This document shows, in pieces, positions 1 through 12,083 of a stretch of DNA of 64,000 bases. Position 1 is the stretch's first letter; each line of letters begins with the position of its first letter. A model generated the notes under the pieces. It saw nothing but the letters and a program-made list of their open reading frames with translations, made no database searches and was not told where the DNA came from. The translations under genes were made by a program, and so were the position numbers. Origin of the DNA: Caenorhabditis remanei (taxonomy: Eukaryota; Nematoda; Chromadorea; Rhabditida; Rhabditidae); assembly GCF_010183535.1 (NCBI RefSeq), contig NC_071331.1, forward strand, positions 17,422,001 through 17,486,000. Reading direction: 5' to 3'.

Positions 1-682
1 TTCCAGCATTCAATGCTTACCAAGTCATAGTTATACCAATTAGGAATTCCAAAGATCGCAGCGACAAACCATACTGTGAAAATGACATATTTCGTGTACT
101 CTCGGTCCCAGCTCGTGTTATATTTCAGTGTGTGACAGATTGCAAGATATCGATCAGCAGTGACTGCGACTAGAGTGTAGACTGATGCGAACGATGTTGA
201 GGCATTCGCCCACGTGGATAGTCGACAGAAAAATTGTCCCCAGAGCCATTCTGGAAATTAAGAGATATTTGGATTAGAGTTGTGTAAGTTAGATGACGAA
301 TCCGTACTGTGAGTCGAGACGAGTTCAAAAAAAGCTAGCCGGGTTAATCAAGAAAACAATCCTATCCAGGGCTATCGGATACACTATCCGAAACTCCAGA
401 AACCTTACCTGTGAATATACTGTTTATCAGAGTGGTCGGAAGACATATCCATAGAATGAACAAATCCGCCAAAGCCAACGAAAGAATCAAGTAATCCGTA
501 GTGATGTTCAAATTCTTATGAGCCCAAACTGCCAAAACGACGAACGTATTTCCCAAAACTCCAGTAAAGAACACAGCTCCATAGGCAACTGTATACAGAA
601 CAGTCAACTGATACGAGTGTCTGAGTAGGGGAACTGGCTCAAATTGTTCCAATTCTTCATATGATACAGTAGATGCATTCAT
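1..682 (-). CDS. Neuropeptide-type GPCR, N-terminal part (runs off window)
   Basis: Rhodopsin-family seven-helix receptor at the plasma membrane, probably for a neuropeptide. Two coding exons are visible, 682-409 and 250-1, joined in phase 1; the gene continues beyond base 1. About 174 residues are seen. TM1 carries the GN motif (residues 44-45), TM2 the LALADL motif (69-74), the conserved TM3 cysteine is C100, and the DRY motif is at 124-126 followed by LAIC. The N-terminus has an N-glycosylation site next to the start (NAS). The ATG at 682 was chosen because it is the first in the exon, which begins after a TTTTTTTTTCAG acceptor at 728-729; a 5' untranslated exon must lie upstream. The sequence looks closest to orexin/NPFF-like receptors, but the ligand cannot be told. 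The family call is firm; the subfamily is inference. Confidence 0.88.
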
Positions 683-3600
683 GATATTGAATTCTAACAG
701 AAACTTGACATTGGGAGAAGCTTTTGTCTGAAAAAAAAAGAAGTTGATGGGAGGGAAGTTTGGGTAAGAAAAAGAAAAAAGAAGAAAAAGAACAAATACA
801 AAAGAAGAAGAAAGAAGAAGAAGAAGATAACCCAATGAAATGACGAAATGCATTAGTCGCCCCCAGAGGCATGTTTCTCAATGAATTAAGGACAATCGGA
901 AGAAGAAGAAACTCATCGAAAAGAAGAAGAAGAAGGCGGTGAGCTCACAGAGCTCCAGATCACTTTAAAAAAGAGAAAAAAGTGAGAAGAAACCCGCCTT
1001 CATCATTTGCCGCCAGGAGGACAGGACACACAAAGAAAAACTATATTGAGCCAATTAATCAGAGGAAAAAACTGACTAAGAGAAGAGAAAAGGAGTGACA
1101 AAAAAGAAATATGAAGAAACTTGTCAAGCGGTCATGATGGGATAAAAAAGAGAAGTTTTTGGCGCGTCATCCGGAAAGAAGTCACGGGTAAATGGATTAC
1201 TCAGAAAAGATATCTTCAGAGGCTTTAAGCGTTCGTTTTTCGCTTTTGGAAGAAGAGTTTTCTGGGAGAAGCGAACGAGAAAAAGAGATGAACATGTTTT
1301 CAAAATTGAGTTTTTTTCTTTCTTTTTTGGGGAAAAGTCACACGGTCTAGATGGATATGGAGATGATAGGAAGGGGTTTGACTGAAATAGAAAAGTAGTT
1401 ATTGGGAGAAAACAAAATAAAGGAAATTAATGTACTTTTTGATAAGAAAAGGTGAAGGTTCTGGGAAATTGAAGCTCTGGTTTTTTGATTATGATTACGA
1501 AAAGAAGTTGTAGTAAACATACTGGGAAAGACTCGAGAAAAAGAAAAGAAGAAGGTAAATTGGAAATGGGGGCAAGGGATTCTTGGAGCTGCAGAATCAG
1601 AAATTAGTTTTGGAACACAAAGAGACTAGAATACAAACATGGAGACACTGATGGAGGAATTCCTAGTTTCAGACATCGCCTTGACTTTTCTGAAAAGTTT
1701 TCGGATGCTCGGAAGAGGAGAATAAATGAAAATAAGTTCACGGTACCGACCAGAAAGAGTTTGTTTTCAGTTTGAAGAGTAAGCAGGAGTAGTTTGAAAT
1801 TATGTCACGAACAGACATTCAACAGTTGTTCTATAAGCCGTATACAAAATGAAATTTTCGGCAGTCAGTGATACTGTAAAACACAATCGAAGATAAACTG
1901 TTTGGAGTATCAGAAAATGAAATTGAAAACAGTTTTCTTCTACTGTAAGCATAAAAATTGTTTCACAAATTGAATCTTCTGGCATCTAGATCTTTAAAAA
2001 GTGTCCTAAGTGCTCCAGACCGTATCAAGTCGTACTACTCTCTAGTGGAAACGTGCCCTCATCTATTTTTTTTCTCAAAACAAGAGTGGATCCAAAATGA
2101 GTTTGAAAAGAAGAGAGCTTCTTCTCCTTAGTCACCTCCTTCTATTCTCTTTTTCTAATTTCCATATTTCGGATTCCCAAGGTTTTCCTTTTTTCGGACC
2201 AAGATGAGGACAAGTTAATGACAGAGGAAAAAGGAAATCGGTGAGAAACTCCACGAAAATTCCAAGAAAGAATTTCTATTGTTTCTGTGTCGACATTTAA
2301 AGTAAAAACGGGAAAGAGTGGGGGTCAAAAGCAGGGAAAAAAGAAGTTTCTAGTCATCCCAATGGGATACTTTTCGAGTTGACATGTACACCTTTTGATG
2401 CATTGCTCTCTTCTTCTTATTTCGTTGACAATGTTCCAAATATAGGAGAAAAAGGAATTGGTCATATATAGAAATGAGGAGAGGACAATAAGGGAAAGAG
2501 TGATGGAATGTAAGGAAGACATTGTCTCTTTACAAACATTCCAAGAGTAACCACAAATCAGGTGAAACGAGGAAATTCGAGAAGAAAAAGTTGGTGGTTG
2601 GTTTCTAGAATCATCAAAAACCCTTGCACAGTTCAGGTCTGAAATGTTCCAGTTTCAGAATGATTCTCTTTGAAAATTGCTCTTTTATTTCCAAAAAGTT
2701 CAAAAAACTATACGCAGAACTCATTAATCATACTTTTTGTTGCCTTTCGACATTCCTAATCCTTCGACATAATCTTTCTTTTTTCTTTAGTTGTGTTTCT
2801 AGTCACCAAATTCCATGTCCCAATTCCTCAAATAGAAACAAGACCTTGTTTGAGTTCTGAACCCTCTTCCCAAAAAACATAGGACGTAACCTCAGACATA
2901 CATCCTGAAAGACTCTTTTCCGGTAGTTTTATTCAAAAAAAGACTTGACATTCAATCAAGCAAAAAATGTGAAGTTCGTTGCAAAATAGGAATATGAAAA
3001 AAGAGAAAAAATCTGCAAAAGGAGAGTTTGAAGGAGTCATTCAAGGACATGTTCATGAGTTCTTCTGAGTTTTGAATATCTGGATTGAAGTTTTCCTGAC
3101 AAATATACAAACAATTGATATCTCGGGGTAGTTGTTATTAATTTCTTCAAATTTTTCTGACTTTCAGTTAAAAATATGAAATTAGAGAATGCGCAGCAGA
3201 CACAAACAATCCGAAAACGTCTAATCTAACCCAACAAATTGACTAGAGAAGGTCTTTAAATCCGTTTAGAGATGCGGTAGGAGACAGTATTCTCTATCAA
3301 AAACTAATCAATCTACAGGTAGATAAACCCATAAACTGGCAAGCGAGACATTCAGAATATGCAGATGAAGAAATTTCCATCTTGTCCACTATTCTAGGAT
3401 ACAAAACTCCACTATATGTAACCCCAATGAACGATTTCAGTGAAGTGTCGTTTCCTTATTAATCCCCCATTAGAAGAGCAACCGGAAACAAACAATTTCT
3501 TCCAGATTTTCAAAGAATCTCCCTCTAGAAAACTGCTTCAGATGACGTTAATCTCACTAAAATCTCTCCTAAATTTCCCATCCGATTCCAATTTCCTTCC

Positions 3601-6389
3601 TGCCAATGACATTGACTCCTTCTTTGAAAAATGAAACGCGTTGTGGTTGTCAAAACCGAAAAAAACGTGAATTTGAAAGAGAGTAGCCAAAAAAATTCTT
3701 TCGTGGACGGGCATTGGTATATAGCAACAACAAAATTCAGTTATCCTACCACATCCGACAAGAAAAATATGGAAAAAGGACCCACGAGAAGACGTTTTGT
3801 CAACAATAACCATTGGACACGAGAATATAAGTTTCAAAAAGAAAAAAAAGAAGAAGACAGATGGAATGAGTCGAGAATAGGATTCAGAAGAGAAAAGAGC
3901 CAAGTGGCTTCGTTATGACGACATGATTCAGATGAAGACGATGAAGACGTCGGCGGAGATGAGAAGAAGATTGAAAGTTTAATTAAGTTGGTCAGAAACA
4001 TAATATTCGGGGAAAATGTATCGTTTCGAGAATGAACATTTGAAAGAGAAAAGAACAAAGATGTGAGAAATGGGGGATAGCTCATAGGCTCCGCCCACTC
4101 TCTGAAATGTTCGAAAATAGACAAGGTGAGTACTGGCCTTCTCCGAATCTCATTTCTACCAAATGAAAACTTCCGAGAAGTATAAAGTTCATATTCACCT
4201 ACGTGAAAGCTAACTTTTTGTCTGCAGACTGCAACCTGCGGCGGTGGAATAATTAGATACTCTTTTAGACTTCTGAGCATAGGAAGGCTGTGCAAATTAT
4301 GTAGGTCAGAGATTATTTCCGTGTACATAAAAACTGAAAACGTTAGTTCTAGTACGTGGACAGGAAAAGTATAGAGAAATAAGAAGTTTACACTTGTGTT
4401 GATTGTAGGACAGTTTTATTGTGTCACCTGGAACATTCGATTGCATTTTGAAACAGAGATTAGCTGTCAGTATGAAACAATGAACACCATGACAAAAAAC
4501 CGTATAAATATGTTCAAACTTATAGAAAAAGACACGATGGAATCTGCATAAGTACCTAGAAAATGCACGGACAGTCATGGGACGAAAGGAACGGAAAGAA
4601 CAGAAAAAGACAGTTCTTGAAAGTGTGAAAGAACGTTTAGGAAAGAAGGTCCAGGAATTAGTTTCATAATTGTAGTTTTCATAGAAAAATAGTGGAGTTT
4701 GAGAACGTGGAATAGTGGCACTGATTGTCCGATGGGGCACGTTTTTGTAGGCTTTGCAGATCGAGTCTGGAGCTTTTTCTTCTGTATTTGGTGTGATTTT
4801 GTAAAAAAAAACTGTGAAGATTGAATTCATCTATCGAATGGCAACTGTGTCATACACTTTCTAATTCAGACAATTTCAGTTTAAAAAAAACTATCTTTAA
4901 ACTGATACTCAGAAGACACATCTCTATCAGAAGGGATCAAATAAAGCTTATAAAGTAGAGGTAGAGGACCATAATAAAATTTTTCATCTTAGATGACTCA
5001 GAATTGCAGGATCATTTGAGCCTTTTCTAAAACCTAAGTTCAAACTATAAATCTTAGAGAAACTAGAAAAAAGAACTCGATGATTTCATTCAACACATCG
5101 TTTTTCATCTTCTTCCTCTTCGCCCTCATGCGATACCTCAAAGTGTTTATCCCTGCCCCGTCACTCCTCCCAAAAAATCAACCAATCAATCAATCAGAAG
5201 ACTCCAATCCAGAGATAAGAGGGAAAAGTGATAATAAAGAAGTTATAAGAAATCAACATCTTTGTGGTTTAGTTTCTCGACAATGAACATTGATCAGTTC
5301 GTTTGTCTTGTTTTCTATTCCGAAGAAAAAGGGTAAACGACGTAGTGGGCGGAGCGTGAAACGTGGCGATGAGCAAGAGAATGATGAGCAACTCGAAAGG
5401 AAGAAAAGGGAAGACGAAGGAAAAGTTTTTTGTTTCATTTCTCCTTATTCTCCGCCAGTCGACACACAAAAATCTCCTAATGAATCGGACGGGGGCCGAA
5501 TTGTTTGTTGACGATTCCCATGGGGATTCAGGGTCTTCGGATTCGAATGGACTCCCCATTCTTCGAAAAGTAGGTTTCGGTTCGGTTTGATTCGATTAGA
5601 AAGACTGAAAAAAGAAGAAGTAGAAGAAGAAGTTTGTGGGGGCATATTGCCTCTTCTTCCTTTACTTTTTTGAGAGAAATGGATTGAAACAAAAGAGAAA
5701 TGAAGAATGAAAAGAATAGAAATAAGGGACGGAAAGAGGGACGGATGTCCTATAAGCGGAGTCAGGTAACAAAGAAAATATGAATGTAGGTAAATGTTGT
5801 TTGCTAAAAAAATATTCTGGAAAACACGAGTTTCCTCCAGAAAAGGAGTACCTACAAGGTTCATGTATAAGAAGACAATTTTCAGATTCTCCAGGATTTC
5901 AGCATTCAAAACTCAAACTATTCATGACAGTAAGACTAATTGAATAGTCTGTAAACATGTCCGACAAATCAGGCAAAAAGAAAGAAAACACTTTGAATCT
6001 TTTTTTGATTATTCCGAATCTGTGAACACACTTTTTTCAGTTTTCGAGAATATTGAAAGTCATCGAAGCGAATCGAATTGCTTTTTTTTCTCATTCTGAA
6101 ATGTTGCAACTCTGATTTTAGGACTGAAAATCAAATAAAAGAAATATAATTTTTCCATTTATTTACTGAAACTCAATCCTAAACCCAAAGGTTGAACTTC
6201 CAAGCTCATATAGACCAGAAAACTAAAATTTGATTCAATTTCTTCTATTTTCAAATGTTGAAACAACGTGACACTCGATGCTTATATCCAATTTATTACA
6301 ATTCAAAAATATTACAGAGTACAAGAACCAAAAAGAAGCTCAATCATACATATGTATACATATTACAAATATCCTGAGTCCTGAGTGAA
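683..6389. other. Intergenic / 5' intron of the GPCR, no supported gene
   Basis: Purine-rich, low-complexity DNA with AAG-rich stretches near 770-960 and many short open frames. None has good codon use, a conserved motif and paired splice sites together. It probably holds the 5' untranslated exon and promoter of the receptor to its left and the 3' end of the Pro-rich gene to its right (a minus-strand AATAAA lies near 6292-6297). Confidence 0.5.
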
Positions 6390-7178
6390 TTAGAATGGCG
6401 GTGGAGAGCCCGATCCTTCTGGTCCATCAGATGGTGGGGGTCCCGATGGTCTTGGTGGTCTTCCAGATGGACGTGGTGGTCTTGGTGGTGGACCGGATGG
6501 TGGAGCTCCAGATGGGTCGAAAGGTCCTGGTGGGGCTCCGGATGGTGGTGGTCCAGGTGGTCCAGATGGCCTTGGTGGACCTGGAGGCTCTCCACTTGGT
6601 GGTGGTCCTGGTGGTCCGGATGGTTTCGGCTTTCCGAAGATCCATTGGAAGAAGGATGGAGCATCAGATGGTGGTGGACCCGGTGGCTCTCCAGATGGTG
6701 GTGGTCCTGGTGGCCCAGAAGGCTTTGGTTTTCCGAAGACCAATTCAACAGCGGAATCAGATGGAGCTGGAGCATCAGATGGTTCTTCGGATGGTCGTGG
6801 TGGTCTTGAAGGACGTGGAAGTCGAGTTGGACGTGGTCCTCTAGATGGGTGGGGATTTGGTGGATGTGGTGGTCCAGATGGTTTTGGTGGTGGTCCTGGT
6901 GGGCCTGGTGGGGATCCGGATGGATCGAAAGGTCCTGGTGGTTCTCCTGATGGTGGTGGTCCAGATGGTCTCGGTGGGCCTGGTGGTCCTGGAGGCTCTC
7001 CTGATGGTGGTGGTCCGGATGGTCCCGGTGGACCTGGTGGAGCATCAGAAGGCGGCTGTCCGGATGGCTTGAATGGTCCCGGAGGTTCTCCAGATGATGG
7101 TGGTCCAGGTGGTCCTGAAGGATCAACCGCATGAGCAGCCAGTACCAAAACTAGCACTCCAAGAACTTTTCGATACAT
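6390..7178 (-). CDS. Secreted Pro/Gly/Ser-rich low-complexity protein
   Basis: Single-exon protein of 262 residues. It starts with a signal peptide (MYRKVLGVLVLVLAAHA), and the rest is almost entirely P, G, S, E and D in repeats of the type PSGPPGPPPSGEPPGP. A longer repeat, beginning FGKPKPSGPPGPP, occurs twice near residues 147 and 179, so the array grew by internal duplication. Just upstream of the ATG lies an acceptor (CTTTTCAG), preceded by a small intron and a TATAAAAG box, so a cis-spliced 5' untranslated exon is likely. No enzyme motif is present. Such proteins in nematodes are usually extracellular matrix, cuticle or secretory products; that role is inference. It resembles in style the protein at 15443-16843 on the other strand. 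Confidence 0.78.
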   Translation of the reverse strand: MYRKVLGVLVLVLAAHAVDPSGPPGPPSSGEPPGPFKPSGQPPSDAPPGPPGPSGPPPSGEPPGPPGPPRPSGPPPSGEPPGPFDPSGSPPGPPGPPPKPSGPPHPPNPHPSRGPRPTRLPRPSRPPRPSEEPSDAPAPSDSAVELVFGKPKPSGPPGPPPSGEPPGPPPSDAPSFFQWIFGKPKPSGPPGPPPSGEPPGPPRPSGPPGPPPSGAPPGPFDPSGAPPSGPPPRPPRPSGRPPRPSGPPPSDGPEGSGSPPPF

Positions 7179-7256
7179 TCTGAAAAGTGGAAGATTAGTA
7201 AATAAAGGAAAAGTGAATGTTTAAAAGTGGATGCTTTTCCCTTACCTCCAAAAAGT

Positions 7257-7264
7257 CTTTTATA
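7257..7264 (-). promoter_or_regulatory. TATA box of the Pro-rich gene
   Basis: The minus strand reads TATAAAAG here, about 80 bases upstream of the ATG at 7178. It is followed by a GTAAGG donor and a TTTTCAG acceptor immediately before the start codon. The arrangement fits a highly expressed gene with a 5' untranslated intron. Confidence 0.55.
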
Positions 7265-8882
7265 GTACTATCGGACGTCATGAAATCATCTGACAAATAG
7301 TCCAATCTCTTCCTTGGATACACCCACCAATTCCGACTCAAAGTTCTACAACATTTTTCATTTTTATCAATGATTGACGAATCAGATTCAGACTGTTTTT
7401 CAACTGATAACACTATTTTAGACCTAGAGAGCTGATGTCAGACAGAGACATTTCTCGCTCATTATCTTACTGTAATTGAAGCTTTTCATGTGATCTGCAC
7501 CACTTTTTGAACAGGAAGAGAAGACCAGAATCAACAATTCATTCATTCGTCATGTACTTCTGGCTGCAAATAATAAATACGAAAATACAGATGTTGTGGT
7601 TAATTGTGCTCATTGATGTTGTCAATATTGATGCTTTAACTCTATTTTCAGAAATATGAATCATTGTGGTTTGCTTCCAATTACTGAAAACAAAAATAAA
7701 ATACTTCCAGTTTCGGGTTTTCTGCTTCAAACGGTATTGCGCAGCAGTCTGGAACGGCTTTTTTCAATTTTGGATTTTTTTCAACTAGATTTTTTTTCTA
7801 AAAGTTTGATTGAAGATGAAGTGGGCTTTGAACATTTCAGAATCAAGCCAAGACTTGATCGGTATAAAATTCTCTTTTATGTACTTTTAGGATGAACTTG
7901 TATGGGAAACGGTGACGTATTTGAAAAATTCTTGAAAAAAATTTGAACAAATTCGCTTTTTCAGGCGGCCTTGTAAAAGACCAAAAGATTAGTCAACTTC
8001 ATTAATCAAAGTAAAACAAGTTTTTATGGAGTAAATTCTCAAATGAGCCTGAAATATTTAGTTTTGAACTCGTAAAGGTTTAATTTTTTGATTGAAAAGA
8101 AAACAGTTTTAAGGTTTTTTTCTGACATACATCAATAAAGAAATAATGATGAGAAAAATTTGAACAATTGTAATTCAAAAGACAGGTGAAAGAGCAACAT
8201 GACAAGTTTGAAATGATTCTTCTATTAAAAATTTTATTTTAAAAAATACAAATTTAGTTAGTAAGACTTCGTTGCAATTATCGAAGAGAAAATCTAATTT
8301 CCAACTGAGCACATTTCCACAAAAAAAGTCAGATTAATCTATGAAATTGTTGTATAATAAAAGTTGAATAAATATATTGCACTGTTTTAGGATCCGGAAT
8401 CGAATGACGTCTACTGTCTTTTCAAAAATACTGGGGCCGCAGAAAAAGCATAAAATCGGATCATTGTCAAAAACGATTCGTCTTCACTCTTGGGTTTGGG
8501 AGAAGAAACACTATTCCCAAGTGTTAATGTGAAGATGATCTGTCTGGGAACAAATGAAGAATTGGCAGTTGATTAGCCCTACTCAATTAACAGAATATCT
8601 GAACTTCTTATCTTCTTTTTTTCATACATCAGTTATTTCAGTATTTTTTTACTTTACAATGTTTCAAGTTTCCAATATTTTTCGAGGAAAAACATTGTGT
8701 CAATCATTTTCGTAGATAAAAACTTGTCAAAAGAACAGAAGAATGTTATCTTCTCTCTCGGTCATCTTGATAACCGACAATGGTCATTCACTGTCATTAT
8801 TGTTGTATTGATTTTTCGTTTTCTTTTCTCCATGTTTCTTTTTTTCAATTTAATATTTAAACGTCTATTTTTAGAAACAAAA
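7265..8882. other. Intergenic, nothing recognised
   Basis: Region between the divergent Pro-rich and BtpA-family genes. Only short open frames without splice support or family motifs are seen. It should contain both promoters. Confidence 0.5.
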
Positions 8883-9764
8883 ATGGTGCAAAGGGTAGTA
8901 GTTTCTAAATTGTTGAATTCAACTAGACCTCTAGTTTTCGGAATGATTCATGTTCCTGCACTTCCGGGGTAAACTTGATTAAAATTGAAAATTTTGAATA
9001 CAAATTTTGTTTTCAGAACTCCATCAAACACTCTTCCAATGTCTTCAATTCTGAAAAAGGTTCGAAAAGAAGCGGATACGTATTTTAAGAATGGAGTTGA
9101 TGGAGTCATTGTGGAGAATATGCATGATGTTCCATACGTGAAACCACCAGCCAGTCCAGAAATAATTAGTTCGATGGCGTTGGCGTCTGATCAATTGGTG
9201 AAGTCGAGAGATGCAAATCATCCAGGAGCATTCACTGGAATTCAGATTCTAGCTGCAGCTAATAAAGAGGCTCTTGGAGTGGCTTATTCAACTGGATTAG
9301 ATTTCATTCGTGCGGAAGGATTCGTGTATTCCCACGTGGCAGATGAAGGATGGATTGATGGATGTGCTGGAAGTCTTTTGAGATATCGATCGTCTCTGAA
9401 AGCAGATAACGTGGCAATCTTCACAGATATCAAGAAGAAACATAGTGCTCATTCAGTGACTTCAGATGTCTCGATTCAAGAAATGGCAAAAGATGCAAAA
9501 TTTAATTGTGCCGATGGAATAATTGTGACTGGAAGTGCGACAGGATGCTCTGCGAGTACAGAAGAAATGAATCAAGTTCTGAAAGTTCAAGAGTTTCCAG
9601 TATTGATTGGAAGTGGGATCAATGGATCAAATGCGAGAGATTTCGTGAAAGCTCATGGATTTATTGTTGGATCAGATTTCAAAATTGGAGGAGATTGGAG
9701 AAATGATTTGGATTCGTCGAGGATTTCGAAATTTATGAGACATGTCAATTCATTGAAACGATAA
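8883..9764 (+). CDS. BtpA-family TIM-barrel protein
   Basis: Two exons, 8883-8968 and 9017-9764 (phase 2 junction), give 277 residues. The family is named for a cyanobacterial factor needed for photosystem I; animals also carry it, including the C. elegans protein F13E9.13 as I recall. The N-terminal motif FGMIHVPALPGTP, the block GVDGVIVENMHDVPY, the segment FIRAEGFVYSHVADEGW and the C-terminal IGSGI and GFIVGSDFK phosphate-loop-like strands show a (beta/alpha)8 barrel covering the whole chain. The animal function is not established. The N-terminus has several basic residues and could be a mitochondrial signal, but this is weak. A cluster of AATAAA-type signals near 9794 ends the gene. Family call firm, reaction unknown. 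Confidence 0.93.
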
Positions 9765-9833
9765 TTATAAGAAAAGAGATATATTTAGAGAAAATAAAAT
9801 AATTTTTATCCGTAAAAAGAGTTCTTATGAGAT

Positions 9834-10052
9834 ATGAGAAGTTTTGAAACTAGACAGTTGTCACCGAAACAACTCCGTGAATTCCATCTGGACGGGTTCG
9901 ACTTGAGAGCACTTCTCGAGTCGTTACGAATTCATCCATCACCATTGCTTCTTTTTGGCGGGCCAGTTTCTGTTGAGACATTTGGTAGATTACCTGGAAA
10001 TGTTGATGAAATCTTTCTAGTCTGCCAGGTTTTTAGACACATGTTGGTCTAA
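9834..10052 (+). CDS. Short hypothetical ORF, possible phosphatase-like remnant
   Basis: A 72-codon frame begins at an ATG only 70 bases after the BtpA-family stop, on the same strand, with good nematode codon use. Residues around SPLLLFGGPVSVETFGR faintly recall the start of PPP-type phosphatases, where a proline-valine strand leads into GDIHG. Here the catalytic residues are absent. A GTTTTT donor could follow CAG near 10028, but no continuing exon was recognised. It could be a degenerate fragment, a short non-catalytic peptide gene or chance. No function is claimed. Confidence 0.3.
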   Translation: MRSFETRQLSPKQLREFHLDGFDLRALLESLRIHPSPLLLFGGPVSVETFGRLPGNVDEIFLVCQVFRHMLV

Positions 10053-10465
10053 GCAACATTTAGAAGACTTTGATTTACAATTTCGAAAATGTTTTCCTAT
10101 TAAAAAATGTACTGTTTCTCAAAAATTGTAAAAACGTTGGAGGTTAGCATTCTGCATTGACCAATAAAGGTATTCATTTTTGAATAAAAACTTCGAGATG
10201 ACGTCCTATATTCACATGTTACGGTTTTATTTTTGTAGTTGGAACATTTTAATTTGGTGTTTTCCGAGTAAGATATGGAGCGTCAATGCTCGGGTTCTTT
10301 CAATTTTCCAACTAAAACTGTGCGCTCCCTCCCTTTTCTTTTGATATCTCTTTTTGGGAGACTCGGACAAAAAAATGTCAATTACAAAATTAGAGCTATG
10401 GATTTGATCTAATAACTGTACAAAAAGAAAAACTATATGAAAATTGGTGCCTTCGTGATACACAC

Positions 10466-12083
10466 TCAAAGCTGTAAGCTTTCAAATGAAAACTGCAAGT
10501 AAAAAACTTTTTTTCTGATCAGTACTCCATATATTTCAAGTTTCATTCAAAATCATCTATAAAACATACCTGCTCAGAAGGATGTGCTTTTTCCATCATT
10601 TTCTGTTGCAATTTCATCAATTTCTTCGTTTTCTCCCGCTCCAATATCCGCTTTCTCTCTTCTTTTGTATGGAATCTTCCTAACTGAAAAATGACTCATT
10701 GAGCTTGGAAATGTATAAAATTCATACCTTCAACTCGCTCATTGCATCATCATCCGTCGAAATTGGCGCTCTTTCCCTATATAACTGAGCCTCTCTCTTT
10801 TTCAGAATCTGACTTCGAATCGGTCGTTTCACAATATATCTCGATCCATCACATCTTCTCTTCACTTTCCATTTGTAATGAACTGTCGTATCACCCAAAT
10901 CTTTATTCGCCGCCATTCTCTCTTCATCCACTACTTCCTCAATTTCTTCTTCTGGAGCATCTACTTGATATACCTTCGTTTTCGTTTTCGATGATCGGAA
11001 GTACTGAGGAACTGGAATACGAAACGAACTTCTCTTTTTCTCTTCTTTCAATACAACTGAATACGAGGGAATTCTGAATCTCTTCGCATAATCTTCTGCT
11101 TCTTTTTCCTTCTTTTCACTCTCTTCTTTATTGTTTTTACTCGTCATTTGAATATTTCTGGAAATGGACAATTTCCTCAGACTACTTCCTTTCAATGCTC
11201 CAAATACTGCTGACGGTGCTCGGATTATAGATCTCGGAGTCTTCGTAGATGACACCACAGAAGCAATGTCTTCAGGTATTGGAAGTTCTTGATGTGTTCG
11301 ATGAATCGGTCGATTGATATGTTCTGGACTATCATGTGGAAGTAAAACAACAGTTGGAGGACGAGAGAATAGTGGAAGATTCTGTGGAGGAGGAGGAGGT
11401 GCTGGACGACGTTGCACTGCGGGACTCGCCATTTTGACAGTTCTTCGGAGGACTCGAGGTGATTGTTGAGATTGAATCATTTGGGTATTACTAGAATCAT
11501 TCGGTGAGAATACTGAGTTTTTATGGACACTTACCTGGTTGTTGGCATAAAAACTCCGTCGGGAGTCACTGATACACTCCTACAAGATTCACCTCCGGTG
11601 TTGTAAGCAGATGATGTGTCTGCTGCTCCGTTCGGCCAACCAGAGCAACTCTGGAAATTGTGAAGAGTTAGAAAAAGTAGGTGGAGTTAAGTCTGAACTA
11701 TTTTTTTTAGAAATACTATGTATCAACAAAAAATCAAGAATCACTTTTTCTCTATCAAAAAATTCACTTTGGAGCTTTAAAAATCTCTAGCAAATTCTAC
11801 TTCAGTACCCAATAAAACATGACTGCTAACACATAAAGCAACCAAATAAAAACTAGAACAATTTAAGCACCTAACACTGGCAATAAATCCAGATCTTCTC
11901 CTTCTCCTCCTATCAGTTAACAGATAAACAAGTTCCCTCCCTAAAGTTGTTTACCTGTGACAGGGTGTGCTCCACAATAAGATGTTTATTGAGAAGGCGG
12001 TCACATTCGACACGAAGTGAAGCCATTTCTCGATGGAGGATGGCCAGCTTCTCATCGATATCTGGAGATGTGAACGACGCCAT
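10466..12083 (-). CDS. PDZRN3/4-like C-terminal protein without RING or PDZ domains
   Basis: Exons 12083-11955, 11650-11535, 11490-10728, 10683-10570 and a doubtful last exon 10492-10466 give about 382 residues. It matches the C-terminal part of the PDZRN3/PDZRN4 (LNX-related) ubiquitin ligases. It has a short coiled coil at residues 8-40, a block SSAYNTGGESCRS like the family's AYNTGESCRS, a Pro-rich linker, and near the end a module containing WKVKRR, DGSRYIVKRP, TDDDAMSELK and KEERKR followed by a charged helix. In vertebrates this part follows RING, TRAF-type zinc and PDZ domains. None of those is visible upstream on this strand before about 15 kb. An acceptor two bases before the ATG supports a real, perhaps trans-spliced, start. 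It may be a short isoform or a domain-stripped gene acting as a scaffold. Confidence 0.78.

Noticed and set aside
3440..4830. Several 100-170 codon frames between the GPCR and the Pro-rich gene
   Set aside because: Phe/Ser/Lys-biased readings of AT-rich DNA without splice support, motifs or typical codon use.
6395..7072. Long plus-strand and other-frame open readings across the Pro-rich gene
   Set aside because: Repeat-driven shadows of the minus-strand gene; no signal peptide or sensible composition.
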